A DNA stretch of 64,000 nucleotides from Bacteroides congonensis (GTDB taxonomy: Bacteria > Bacteroidota > Bacteroidia > Bacteroidales > Bacteroidaceae), in assembly GCF_900130125.1 (NCBI RefSeq), contig NZ_FQXY01000011.1, forward strand, positions 1,244,748-1,308,747. The letters are read 5' to 3'. Numbering within the stretch: the first letter of the stretch is position 1; each line of letters begins with the position of its first letter. A program made the position numbers and the translations under genes. Under the pieces are notes generated by a model that worked only from the letters and a program-made list of their open reading frames with translations, was not told where the DNA came from and searched no databases. Shown here in pieces: positions 26,842-35,787 of the stretch.

Positions 26842-28929
26842 ATGATTGCATTGATAGCAGAGAAGCCCAGCGTGGCAAAGGACATCGCCCGCATCATCGG
26901 TGCGACCCAGCGTAATGACGGTTATCTTTCCGGCAACGGGTATATGGTGACATGGGCGTTCGGCCACTTAATCCAGCTTGCCATGCCGGAAGCCTACGGC
27001 GTGGCGAACTTCCGCAGGGAGAGCCTACCCATACTGCCGCCCGATTTCCAGCTAATCCCCCGTCAGGTGAAAGCGGAGAAAGGTTACAAGGCAGACCCCG
27101 GCGTTCTGAAACAGTTGAAAGTGATAAAGGAAGTGTTCGACCAGTGCGACAAGATTATTGTCGCCACCGATGCCGGACGTGAGGGCGAATTGATACACCG
27201 TTACATCTATAACTATTTGGGCTGTACCAAGCCCTTTGTACGCCTGTGGATAAGCAGCCTTACCGACAAGGCAATCCGTGAGGGGCTGGATAACTTGCAG
27301 CCGGGAGAGCGTTACGATAACCTCTACCTCTCTGCCAAGTCCCGTAGCGAAGCGGACTGGCTGATAGGGATAAACGCCACCCAAGCGTTGAGCGTAGCCG
27401 CCGGGCAGGGCGTGTTCTCGCTGGGTAGGGTGCAGACACCCACGCTCGTGATGATATGCAGCCGCTATTTGGAGAACAAGAATTTCGTACCCGCCAAGTT
27501 TTGGCAACTCAAAGCGGCAACCGCCAGCGGGGGAATAGTTTTCACCGTCCAATCTACCGCCAAGTGGGAGCAACAGCCCGAAGCCATAGCCGCCCTGCAA
27601 CGGGTAAAGGATGCCGGGCGGCTTTCCGTGAAATCCGTTGAGAGGAAAGAAGTCAGCCAAGAACCGCCGCTTTTGTACGACCTTACCACGCTGCAAAAGG
27701 AAGCGAACACGAAGCTGAACTTTTCGGCTGACAAGACGCTTTCCGTAGCGCAAAGCCTGTATGAAAAGAAAGTGATGTCCTACCCGAGAACCGGAAGCCG
27801 CTATATATCGGAGGACGTTTTCGATGAAATGCCGGAGCGTGTCGCCCTGCTGGGGCAATACCCCCGCTTTGCCGGGTATGCCGCCGGGCTGGACGGCACA
27901 CCCCTGAACCGCCGCAGCGTGAATGACGGCAAAGTGACCGACCACCACGCCTTAATCATTACCGAGAACCTGCCCGGCGAACTCTCCAAAGACGAACGGG
28001 CGGTTTACGAGCTGGTAGCCGGGCGTATGCTGGAAGCCTTTTCAGGCAAGTGCGTGAAAGACGTTACCACCGCCGTGCTGTCAGGGGGAGATACCGACTT
28101 CACGGTGAAAGGGTCTGTAATGAAAGAAGCCGGGTGGCGTGCCGTGTTCGGCGAGCAGGAAACGGGCGGTGATGAAGAAGCCGCCAGCCTGCCGCCACTC
28201 CAAGAGGGCGAAAGCCTGCCGATTTCCAACGTGGAACTATTGGAGAAGCAGACCAAGCCGAAACCGCTGCACACGGAAAGCAACCTGCTTGCGGCAATGG
28301 AGAACGCCGGAAAGGAACTGGAAGATGCCGAACTGAAAGCCAGCCTGAAAGATACCGGGATAGGCACGCCCGCCACCCGTGCGGCGATTATCGAAACGCT
28401 GTTCGCCCGCCAGTACATCGTGCGTGAGAAGAAGAACCTTGTGCCTACCGAGAAAGGGCTTGCCGTTTACAAGATTGTCAAGGACAAGAAGATTGCCGAT
28501 GTCGAAATGACGGGCATGTGGGAAACCGCCCTTGCCAAGATAGAAGCGGGCAGCATGGATGCCGACACGTTCCGAAAGGGCATTGAGGTGTACACCGCCC
28601 AAATCACGGCGGAACTGCTTTCGGTGCAGTTGTCTGTCGCCAATGACGAAACTTGTTCCTGCCCCAAATGTAATAACGGGCATATCTTGTTCTACCCGAA
28701 AGTGGCGAAGTGTTCCAACGTGGATTGCACGCTTACCATATTCCGCAACAAGTGCGACAAGCAACTGACTGACAAGCAGATTGTCGAACTGGTAACGAAA
28801 CGCAAGACCGGGCTAATCAAGGGCTTCAAGGGCAAAAACGGCAAGGCTTTCGATGCTTCGCTGGTATTGGACGAGCAGTTCAATGTCGCTTTTTCATTCC
28901 CCGAAAAGAAAGGAAAGCCGAAGAAATAG
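26842..28929 (+). CDS. topB: Type IA DNA topoisomerase (topoisomerase III, Exc-like)
   Basis: A 695-residue type IA topoisomerase. The TOPRIM domain starts at MIALIAEKPSVAKDIA with ATDAGREGELIHRY near residue 108; the nucleophile Tyr is in SYPRTGSRY near 313; a C-terminal zinc-finger-like part has CSCPKC and KCSNVDC. It can pass single DNA strands and relax or unlink DNA. Its place after DUF3945 matches Exc of CTnDOT, which is a topoisomerase III encoded in the excision operon. The operon ends in the hairpin at 28930-28968. Confidence 0.92.
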   Translation: MIALIAEKPSVAKDIARIIGATQRNDGYLSGNGYMVTWAFGHLIQLAMPEAYGVANFRRESLPILPPDFQLIPRQVKAEKGYKADPGVLKQLKVIKEVFDQCDKIIVATDAGREGELIHRYIYNYLGCTKPFVRLWISSLTDKAIREGLDNLQPGERYDNLYLSAKSRSEADWLIGINATQALSVAAGQGVFSLGRVQTPTLVMICSRYLENKNFVPAKFWQLKAATASGGIVFTVQSTAKWEQQPEAIAALQRVKDAGRLSVKSVERKEVSQEPPLLYDLTTLQKEANTKLNFSADKTLSVAQSLYEKKVMSYPRTGSRYISEDVFDEMPERVALLGQYPRFAGYAAGLDGTPLNRRSVNDGKVTDHHALIITENLPGELSKDERAVYELVAGRMLEAFSGKCVKDVTTAVLSGGDTDFTVKGSVMKEAGWRAVFGEQETGGDEEAASLPPLQEGESLPISNVELLEKQTKPKPLHTESNLLAAMENAGKELEDAELKASLKDTGIGTPATRAAIIETLFARQYIVREKKNLVPTEKGLAVYKIVKDKKIADVEMTGMWETALAKIEAGSMDADTFRKGIEVYTAQITAELLSVQLSVANDETCSCPKCNNGHILFYPKVAKCSNVDCTLTIFRNKCDKQLTDKQIVELVTKRKTGLIKGFKGKNGKAFDASLVLDEQFNVAFSFPEKKGKPKK

Positions 28930-28968
28930 CCTATCTTTATCGCTGAAATTTCATTGTGATAGGTTTTG
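28930..28968 (+). terminator. Possible terminator after topB
   Basis: CCTATC and GATAGG are separated by about 22 bases and the second is followed by TTTT. A weak hairpin; it marks the change from GC-rich backbone to AT-rich cargo. Confidence 0.4.
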
Positions 28969-29078
28969 CCACTTATGATAATTGAAATTTTAGTGGTTGT
29001 GCCCGGCGGGAAAACCGGGCGCATTTTCAAAAAACTTTTCAATTTTTTTCTGTTATAACTTCCTAATATACAAAAAGA

Positions 29079-29113
29079 GTTACCTTTTTGTAACTATCTT
29101 ACCGTCTTGTAAC
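29079..29113. promoter_or_regulatory. Two tandem TTAC-N6-GTAA operators upstream of radical SAM gene 1
   Basis: GTTAC-N6-GTAAC (29079-29094) is a perfect palindrome, and a second, TTAC-N6-GTAA (29099-29112), begins 19 bases later. The same pair with the same spacing lies upstream of the second radical SAM gene (36719-36753), next to a divergent HxlR-family regulator. HxlR proteins bind such palindromes, so HxlR control is inferred. Confidence 0.65.
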
Positions 29114-29116
29114 TTC

Positions 29117-29147
29117 TTTTTTTATACTAAGTATATTTATATCTTTG
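29117..29147 (+). promoter_or_regulatory. Bacteroidetes-type promoter of radical SAM gene 1
   Basis: TATCTTTG (29140-29147) fits the -7 element TAnnTTTG. A T-rich -33 region begins 19 bases upstream (29117-29120). The operators lie immediately before it. The same promoter layout occurs at 36757-36787. The leader before the ATG is about 85 bases. Confidence 0.6.
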
Positions 29148-29241
29148 CAATCGAAAAAGATACTTAATATATCATGTTTACCGCATTGGTATATTTGTTT
29201 GGTGTCTTAACAATACATTATTAACTAATAAAAAAAGGATT

Positions 29242-30126
29242 ATGCACTACACTGGAACTATTTGGCGACCGCCTTACGAAGCATACTCAATGCTCATTCA
29301 AGTAACAGCTGGATGTACTCACCATTCCTGCAAATTTTGTACTTTATATGAAGATTTACCTTTCAAATTTAGGCTATCACCAATTGAAGAGGTAAAATCG
29401 GATTTAAAGGAAGCAAGTTATTATTATAGACACGCACAAAGGGTGTTTTTCACAGGGGCAAACCCATTTGTGCTTAGTGTGAATAAGCTTAAAACACTTG
29501 CGAAAATGGTACATCAATACTTTCCTGCTTGTCAGAGTATAGGGTGTTTTGCACGAATTACGGACATTACCCCTAAATCTGTTACAGAATTAAAAGAATT
29601 GCGAGAACTCGGATATGATGGAATTACAATCGGAGTTGAAACCGGATATGATGAATCTTTGATTTTCATGAGAAAGGGATTTCTATCAAAGGACATCATT
29701 GAGCAATGTAAGAAATTGGAAGAAGCAAATATTACCTATAACTTCTTTTATTTGACAGGAATTTATGGTAGTGGAAAAGGTAAGATGGGTGCGAAGGTAA
29801 CAGCAGAGATTTTCAATCAGCTTCATCCACAAATAATTGAATCTTCAATGCTTACAATTTATCCGACTTCGGAACTGTATAAGGAAATACAGGCTGGTAA
29901 CTGGAAAGAAGAAACTGAAATTGAGAAGTTGGAGGAAATGGAGACTTTGATTGAAAATCTTAAAATTGATGCTCGATTTGTAACGGATGGGGCGTCCAAC
30001 TTAATTCAGGTTAGAGGCAATTTGAAAACAGATAAACAAAAAATGATTGCTTTTCTAAAACAACAAATAACAGAGCAAGACGAAGCTTATTTGAGAAGCT
30101 ATCGTGAAAATCTGCCACATCTATAA
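29242..30126 (+). CDS. Radical SAM protein 1
   Basis: A 294-residue radical SAM enzyme. The iron-sulfur motif is GCTHHSCKFC (residues 25-34), a C-x4-C-x2-C spacing shared with the paralogue at 36843. Both start TG(T/S)(I/V)WRPPYEA. Further blocks are VFFTGANPFVLS, IGCFARITDI and GYDGITIGVETGYD, typical of the Elp3/MiaB-like half barrel. No substrate domain is visible, so the reaction is unknown. It is the first gene of an AT-rich unit with a DUF1934-like gene and an asparaginyl-tRNA synthetase gene. Confidence 0.85.
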   Translation: MHYTGTIWRPPYEAYSMLIQVTAGCTHHSCKFCTLYEDLPFKFRLSPIEEVKSDLKEASYYYRHAQRVFFTGANPFVLSVNKLKTLAKMVHQYFPACQSIGCFARITDITPKSVTELKELRELGYDGITIGVETGYDESLIFMRKGFLSKDIIEQCKKLEEANITYNFFYLTGIYGSGKGKMGAKVTAEIFNQLHPQIIESSMLTIYPTSELYKEIQAGNWKEETEIEKLEEMETLIENLKIDARFVTDGASNLIQVRGNLKTDKQKMIAFLKQQITEQDEAYLRSYRENLPHL

Positions 30127-30136
30127 AATCTATCTA

Positions 30137-30559
30137 ATGAAAGCGGATATTAGAGTTATAGTAAAAGGTGTTCAACAATATGCTGATTATATTGACGAGA
30201 TAGTGACTAATGCTATTGGCAAATATTCTATTGTTAATAGTCTGCATATTGTTGAATATCGAGAACTCTGTAAAGGTGGACATATCGTTGAAAACAAATT
30301 GGTAATCAGTAATAAATCTGTTTGTTTATACCGAAGTGGGAGTTTGTTCTCTGAAATGTCTTTCATAGAGGGAGAATGTATGGAATCTGATTATATTAAT
30401 ACAGATGGAGAACTCAATGTAAAAATCAAAACATTGTCTTACCATCCTACAATTAGTGATAACAATATTCATATTGAGTTGAATTATGACTTATTTATAA
30501 ATAACCAGTTCCTCTCGAATAACTCCCTTACCATATTTATTAATGAAATGGCATTGTAA
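30137..30559 (+). CDS. DUF1934-like beta-barrel protein
   Basis: A 140-residue protein from the ATG at 30137 (MKADIRVIVKGVQQY). The order KLVISNKSVCLYRSGSLFSEMSF, then DGELNVKIKTLSY, then NIHIELNYDLFIN and LTIFI closely follows the DUF1934 (YwiB) calycin-like barrel known mainly from Firmicutes. That assignment is by eye and needs a profile search. An ATG at 30104 overlaps the preceding gene and is less likely. In Firmicutes the family is often near an aminoacyl-tRNA synthetase gene; here it precedes asnS. Confidence 0.6.
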   Translation: MKADIRVIVKGVQQYADYIDEIVTNAIGKYSIVNSLHIVEYRELCKGGHIVENKLVISNKSVCLYRSGSLFSEMSFIEGECMESDYINTDGELNVKIKTLSYHPTISDNNIHIELNYDLFINNQFLSNNSLTIFINEMAL

Positions 30560-30578
30560 ACTATAATATTATGACTTT

Positions 30579-31922
30579 ATGAAAATAAGAATAATTGATT
30601 TGTTGAAAACAACTACTTATAATATTAATGTAAGTGTAAACGGCTGGGTACGAACGCATAGACAAAGTAAAAACATTAGTTTCATTGCAATAAATGATGG
30701 TTCAACTGTTCATAATCTGCAAATTGTGGCTGAACATGAAAAGATAAAAAAAGATTTTCTTAAATTGGTAACTACCGGAAGTGCCATTCGGGTAGATGGT
30801 ATGTTTGTACTATCTACTGGAAATCAGCAGCATGGAGAAATAATAGCCCAAAATATAGTTTTATATGGCACTGCCGCCCCTCAGGAATATCCTTTACAAA
30901 AGAAAGAACACTCGTTAGATTTTTTGCGGAATATTGCTCATTTGCGGATGCGAACAAATATTTTTGGAGCGATATTTAGAGTTCGTCATAATTTAGCTTT
31001 TGCTATACATAAATACTTCCATGAAAAAGGTTTTTTCTATTTTAATACTCCCATAATAACTACATCTGATGCAGAAGGAGCAGGAAAATTGTTTGAAGTA
31101 ACAACGGGTGATAATCAAGATTTTTTTGGTGTTCCGGCGAATCTAACTGTATCAGGGCAATTGGAGGGTGAACTGGGGGCTTTGGGATTAGGGGCTATTT
31201 ACACATTCGGACCAACTTTTAGGGCTGAAAACTCGAATACTTATCGACATTTAGCTGAATTTTGGATGGTGGAACCCGAAATGGCGTTTATTGACATCAA
31301 CGATAACATGGATTTAGCGGAGGACTTCTTGAAATATGTAATTCGCCATGTTATTGAAGCGTGTGAAAGTGATTTGATTTTTTTGAATAATACAGTAAAT
31401 AGTGGTTTAATCGAAAGGTTACATTCAGTAGTAAATAACAGATTTGTTCGATTGCCATATTCACAAGCAATAGAAATATTGAAACAATCAAACAGAGAAT
31501 TTGAAATTCCAATAGTGCAAGGCATGGATTTAAGTTCTGAACATGAACGTTTTTTAGTTGAAGAATATTTTTGTTGCCCTATCATTGTTACGGACTATCC
31601 TAAAGAAATAAAAGCTTTTTATATGAAGTTGAATGAAGACAGTAAAACTGTACGAGCAATGGATATTTTATTTCCACAGATAGGAGAGATAATAGGAGGT
31701 TCTGAGCGTGAATCAGATTACCTGAAATTACGCCAGCGAATGGAAGAATTGGGTATGAATGTGAAACAATTATGGTGGTATCTTGAAACACGAAAGTTCG
31801 GAACTGTTCCTCATGCAGGATTTGGGTTAGGATTTGAAAGATTAGTGTTATTTGTTACAGGAATGTCAAATATTCGTGATGTGATACCATTTCCACGTAC
31901 ACCGAAAAATGCCAATTTTTAA
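30579..31922 (+). CDS. asnS: Asparagine-tRNA ligase, additional mobile copy
   Basis: A complete class II synthetase of 447 residues, near the normal length. An N-terminal anticodon-binding OB fold (VSVNGWVRTHRQSKNISFIAI) is followed by the catalytic domain with motif 2 at FRAENSNTYRHLAEF (about 214-228) and motif 3 GLGFERLVLF then GMSNIRDVIPFPRTP at the C-terminus. All expected residues appear present, so it is probably active. A gene for AsnRS on a conjugative element is unusual; the host must have its own. Possible roles are inhibitor resistance or coupling with the radical SAM enzyme. Third gene of the AT-rich unit. Confidence 0.92.
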   Translation: MKIRIIDLLKTTTYNINVSVNGWVRTHRQSKNISFIAINDGSTVHNLQIVAEHEKIKKDFLKLVTTGSAIRVDGMFVLSTGNQQHGEIIAQNIVLYGTAAPQEYPLQKKEHSLDFLRNIAHLRMRTNIFGAIFRVRHNLAFAIHKYFHEKGFFYFNTPIITTSDAEGAGKLFEVTTGDNQDFFGVPANLTVSGQLEGELGALGLGAIYTFGPTFRAENSNTYRHLAEFWMVEPEMAFIDINDNMDLAEDFLKYVIRHVIEACESDLIFLNNTVNSGLIERLHSVVNNRFVRLPYSQAIEILKQSNREFEIPIVQGMDLSSEHERFLVEEYFCCPIIVTDYPKEIKAFYMKLNEDSKTVRAMDILFPQIGEIIGGSERESDYLKLRQRMEELGMNVKQLWWYLETRKFGTVPHAGFGLGFERLVLFVTGMSNIRDVIPFPRTPKNANF

Positions 31923-31940
31923 ATCTTTTAAGTTTGAACG

Positions 31941-32786
31941 GTGCAAAAATACATCAATGAAATGTTACTTCGCATTAATGAAGAAATGGAATTGCGTGGT
32001 ATTGATGAGAACGTCAATACAGAAGATGCATTATATATGATAGACGTTATACGTCCATTGTTTGAAAAATTGCGAGAAATGACTATCGCATACGAATTTC
32101 AGAGTGAACAAGAAGAAATTCATTTTTTCAAAGAAATAAAGCCAGATATTCTTGGTAGGTACATATTCTTTCATAAAGTTGTTAGAATTGAAATGAAACG
32201 TCCTATTGGCAGTGATGATGTACAGAGAGAATATCTTCATAGCCAATTAAATAGTCTGAAATATTTTTTTGACCAAAATCTTGATTTTTACCAGTATTAC
32301 CGTTCAAGCGTAACGCATTTAGATACTTATTACTTTGTTCGATATAAAAGTAACTTTCGGTTATGTTTAGATTGCAATTTTTTGGATAAAGACCCTGCTT
32401 TTTCAACCGGGTTTGACTATAAAGTGGCAAAAATATTATCTAATGAAATGTTGCGCATATATTTAAATCGCCAGTTACAATTATTAGATAGAAAAACGCA
32501 GATTGCGGAAATACGAACTTCGCTTTCAGATTTTAGTTTAAAATGGACTGGCTCGAAATCTGAAGCAATAGAATGGGGATATGGATTGTTTGCTGCAAAA
32601 TCCTTGAATTATGGAAATGCTACGATAAAAGAAATTATGGCGTTTATCGAAGCAGCATTTGGCATTGAACTGGGAGATTACTACCGAACCTATTTAAGCC
32701 TTAAAAATCGAAAGAAAGACCGAACTGCTTTTTTCACATTCATAGTAGAGCAACTGCAAAAGCGTATGGATGATGATATTCTGTAG
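31941..32786 (+). CDS. rteC: RteC-like regulator of excision
   Basis: A 281-residue protein with the C-terminal RteC winged-helix signature: KWTGSKSEAIEWGYGLFAAKSLNYGNATIKEIM and LGDYYRTYLSLKNRKKDRTAFF. The start is a GTG at 31941 (reads MQKYINEML); an ATG at 31962 is the alternative. RteC in CTnDOT activates the excision operon. Here the usual tetQ-rteA-rteB genes are not beside it, so its own control may differ. A terminator follows at 32808-32846. Confidence 0.85.
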   Translation: MQKYINEMLLRINEEMELRGIDENVNTEDALYMIDVIRPLFEKLREMTIAYEFQSEQEEIHFFKEIKPDILGRYIFFHKVVRIEMKRPIGSDDVQREYLHSQLNSLKYFFDQNLDFYQYYRSSVTHLDTYYFVRYKSNFRLCLDCNFLDKDPAFSTGFDYKVAKILSNEMLRIYLNRQLQLLDRKTQIAEIRTSLSDFSLKWTGSKSEAIEWGYGLFAAKSLNYGNATIKEIMAFIEAAFGIELGDYYRTYLSLKNRKKDRTAFFTFIVEQLQKRMDDDIL

Positions 32787-32807
32787 ATAAGATATTTAGC
32801 CTATTAG

Positions 32808-32846
32808 AAAACTACCATGTTATTAGCAACTTGGTAGTTTTTCTTT
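32808..32846 (+). terminator. Rho-independent terminator after rteC
   Basis: AAAACTACCA (32808-32817) pairs with TGGTAGTTTT (32832-32841), followed by a T-rich run. Confidence 0.75.
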
Positions 32847-33005
32847 TTATACAGACTGGCAATATGAATAGGACTGAAATATGCAATTTTCTCTGAAATT
32901 CACTCCAAAAGACATTGAAAATAATTTCAACCAAGTTTATATAATCTTGTATTTTTTATCTTACAGAAAGATGCAATTTTGCGGAAAATCAATTAGTTAT
33001 CATTT

Positions 33006-33365
33006 ATGGAAATAATAACATTCGAGTCCAAAGCCTATAAAGAACTGGACAATAAGATTACCGCTATTGCCGATTACATCTTCAACCATGCGGAAACGGC
33101 AAAGCAAAGTGAAGAAGATATGTGGGTGGACAGCTATGAGGTCTGCACGTTCCTGAAAATAAGCGAAAAGACCCTGCAACGCCTGCGCGGGTCGGGGACT
33201 ATCGCCTATTCCAACATCAGGGGACGCTACTTCTACAAGGTCAGCGAGATACGCCGGATGCTGGAAGAACGCCTGATAAGGAGCAACAAGGAGAACATCG
33301 ACAACCTGATAACCAACCACCAGTTGTATGCTAAGGAAAGAGGAAATCTTAGAAAGAACAAGTAA
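33006..33365 (+). CDS. Xis-like helix-turn-helix protein
   Basis: A 119-residue protein with a MerR/excisionase-type helix-turn-helix: WVDSYEVCTFLKISEKTLQRLRGSG followed by IRGRYFYKVSEIRRMLEE. It resembles Xis2c/Xis2d of CTnDOT, small DNA-bending proteins that direct the integrase to excision, and it lies after rteC. Which of the two it corresponds to cannot be told by eye. Its end overlaps the primase/helicase gene by 38 bases. Confidence 0.75.
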   Translation: MEIITFESKAYKELDNKITAIADYIFNHAETAKQSEEDMWVDSYEVCTFLKISEKTLQRLRGSGTIAYSNIRGRYFYKVSEIRRMLEERLIRSNKENIDNLITNHQLYAKERGNLRKNK

Positions 33366-35373
33366 CGGGCTAGCGGTGTTCAAACACTACCTGCCCGGGA
33401 ACTGGCGCATAGGTCGCAACTTTCTTAACCCGCTGTACGAGGACAGCAAGGCTTCCTGTAACATCTATTTCGACCGCCGGGGTGGTATCTACAAGATGAA
33501 AGACTTCGGCAACGACAGTTACAGCGGTGACTGTTTCTTCCTCGTGGGGCAGTTAAAGGGGCTGGACTGCAATAGGGCGGCAGACTTCGTGGAGATACTG
33601 GAAATCATCGACCGGGATTTGGGCTTGGGGCTGGCTTCCGGCACTTCAGTTTCCATTCCCCCGGCAACCGTCCGCCGGGCAGTGCCGGACAAACCCGAAG
33701 AAAAGCCAGTCAAGCCCTACCACTTCCGGGAACAAAAGTTCCTGCTTGCCGAACTGGTGTACTGGCAGCAGTATGGCATCACGCCCGAATTACTGGAACA
33801 TTACAAGGTCTGTTCACTTCGGGAATATAGCAGCGAAACGGCAGAGGGTAAACCGTATACATACACTTCATCGGTGGCAGAACCTATTTACGGCTACAAG
33901 GGGAAACAGCACATCAAGCTGTACCGCCCGTTCTCCACGCCCCGCTTCCTCTACGGCGGCAGCTTCGGCGAAAACTACTGTTTCGGGCTGGAACAACTGC
34001 CCGCCAAAGGCGACACGCTATTCATCACGGGCGGCGAGAAAGACGTGCTTTCGCTGGCGGCACACGGTTTTCACGCTATCTGCTTCAACAGCGAAACGGT
34101 GACGATACCGCCCACGCTGGTTTATCGGCTGACGTTTCGCTTCAAGCACATCGTCCTGCTCTTTGACATGGACAAGACGGGCAGGGAAAGCTCACGCAAG
34201 CAAGAAAAGCTGTTAGAAGAATTTGGCGTGAAACGCCTGCTGCTGCCGCTTCCGGGAACGAAAGAGGAAAAGGACATATCCGACTACTTCAAAGCCGGGA
34301 ACACCCGTGAAGATTTCCTGAAACTGTTTATCGAATTTTTAGACAACCTGTATAGCGACACATTGATTATGCTAAAATCATGCGAGATAGATTTCAACAA
34401 CCCGCCCGCCAAAGCGCATGAGATTATTTCGGCGGGTGACGTTCCGCTGGGGACACAAGGCAACCTGTTCGGTATCACCGGGGGCGAGGGAACGGGCAAG
34501 AGCAATTATGTAGCCGCAATCGTGGCGGGCTGCATCTGTCTGGCTGGTGCGGAAGTAGATACGCTGGGCGTACAGATAACCGCCAACGGCAGGCACAAGG
34601 CGGTTTTGCTCTATGATACCGAACAGTCGGAAGTACAACTGTTCAAGAATGTAAGCAACCTGCTGACACGTGCCAAACAGCCGGACAAACCCGATGAACT
34701 GAAAGCATTCTGCCTGACGGGTATGTCACGTAAGGAACGCTTACACGCCATAGTACAGAGCATGGATAAATTCTACTACCAGTACGGTGGTATCCAGTTG
34801 GTCGTCATCGACGGCATCGCAGACCTTGTAAAGAGTGCTAACGATGAAGCGGAAAGCGTGGCGGTGATAGATGAACTTTATCGGCTGGCGGGTATCTACA
34901 ACACCTGTATTCTTTGTGTGCTGCACTTCGTTCCGAACGGCTTGAAGTTACGGGGACATTTGGGTAGTGAGTTGCAGCGTAAGGCGGCTACAATCCTTTC
35001 GATAGAGAAAGACGAAGAACCCGCCCAGTCGGTGGTAAAAGCTCTGAAAGTAAGGGACGGAAGCCCGTTGGACGTTCCTTTGATGCTCTTTGCATGGGAC
35101 AAGGAAGCGGGGATGCACGTGTACAAGGGCGAGAAACCCCGTGAGGAAAAGGAGAAGCGCAAGGAAAGGGAACTGGTGAATGTCGCACGTGACATCTTCG
35201 GGCGGCAGACACGTATCACCTACATAGACCTTTGTGAGCAGTTGCAGCAGGTCTTGGACATCAAGGAACGTACTGCAAAGAGTTATATCCGCTTCATGCG
35301 GGAAAGGGACATCATCACCAAAGACATGGCAAACCAAAGTTTCTTTGTTATCGGTTCATATAATCTTCAATAG
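33328..35373 (+). CDS. Primase/helicase-type protein (TOPRIM plus RecA-like ATPase)
   Basis: A 681-residue protein. The N-terminus resembles a primase zinc-binding region (GRNFLNPLYEDSKASCNIYFD..GGIYKMKDFG) without an obvious Cys cluster. A TOPRIM domain follows: ITGGEKDVLSLA near 235 and LLFDMDKTGRES near 280. A RecA/RepA-like ATPase has GGEGTGKSNYVA near 386 and LVVIDGIADLVK near 493. The C-terminal part looks like a winged helix. It may help replicate the element as a circle or make the complementary strand after transfer. It overlaps the Xis-like gene. Confidence 0.8.
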   Translation: MLRKEEILERTSNGLAVFKHYLPGNWRIGRNFLNPLYEDSKASCNIYFDRRGGIYKMKDFGNDSYSGDCFFLVGQLKGLDCNRAADFVEILEIIDRDLGLGLASGTSVSIPPATVRRAVPDKPEEKPVKPYHFREQKFLLAELVYWQQYGITPELLEHYKVCSLREYSSETAEGKPYTYTSSVAEPIYGYKGKQHIKLYRPFSTPRFLYGGSFGENYCFGLEQLPAKGDTLFITGGEKDVLSLAAHGFHAICFNSETVTIPPTLVYRLTFRFKHIVLLFDMDKTGRESSRKQEKLLEEFGVKRLLLPLPGTKEEKDISDYFKAGNTREDFLKLFIEFLDNLYSDTLIMLKSCEIDFNNPPAKAHEIISAGDVPLGTQGNLFGITGGEGTGKSNYVAAIVAGCICLAGAEVDTLGVQITANGRHKAVLLYDTEQSEVQLFKNVSNLLTRAKQPDKPDELKAFCLTGMSRKERLHAIVQSMDKFYYQYGGIQLVVIDGIADLVKSANDEAESVAVIDELYRLAGIYNTCILCVLHFVPNGLKLRGHLGSELQRKAATILSIEKDEEPAQSVVKALKVRDGSPLDVPLMLFAWDKEAGMHVYKGEKPREEKEKRKERELVNVARDIFGRQTRITYIDLCEQLQQVLDIKERTAKSYIRFMRERDIITKDMANQSFFVIGSYNLQ

Positions 35374-35427
35374 AACATAACACCCCATAAGCGTATGGAC
35401 GAAACTTGTGTGTTTCATGTGCTTGTG

Positions 35428-35460
35428 TCCTGCCATGTTGTGATAACACGGCAGGATTTC
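35428..35460 (+). terminator. Terminator after the primase/helicase gene
   Basis: TCCTGCC(A)TGTT pairs with AACA(C)GGCAGGA, followed by TTTCTATT. Confidence 0.65.
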
Positions 35461-35589
35461 TATTATTTGCACGGTTATTCCAGTGATTTTTATTACTTTT
35501 GCAAAAGTAACATAAGAAAATAACGGCGATTGAACAGCTTCGGCTGTGATTTCGTCTTTATATATAACATATACGTTCGCCGAACGTCC

Positions 35590-35706
35590 CAATGCGAAAA
35601 CTGGCACTTTTCAAAACGAGGGGATATTCAGCGCAGGATATGCTATGTTTTATCATAGCGTGGTCTTGCCTGTTCCTCGTTTGGGTATTGCCAGTACCTC
35701 GCATTG
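35590..35706. repeat. Long imperfect inverted repeat at the cargo border
   Basis: Two arms of about 32 bases (35590-35621 and 35675-35706) are complementary in blocks CAATGCGA, ACTGGCA and AAACGAGG. Between them is a small hairpin GCTATG-TTTTAT-CATAGC. It lies in the 414-base gap between the primase/helicase gene and the RibD-like gene, exactly where composition changes from GC-rich to AT-rich. It may be a structured RNA or a recombination site; nothing else coding is seen in this gap. Confidence 0.6.
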
Positions 35707-35787
35707 AAGCAGTGTAAGAGCCACGCTTCTTTTTGGGGGTATTGGCGGGCAGTTATCAAAGATTATTAACTGTTAAAACCAATATTT

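Noticed and set aside
35590..35706. Integron attC site
   Set aside because: The folded shape is similar, but the usual R-box bases (GTTRRRY / RYYYAAC) are not at the ends and no integron integrase of that type is seen.
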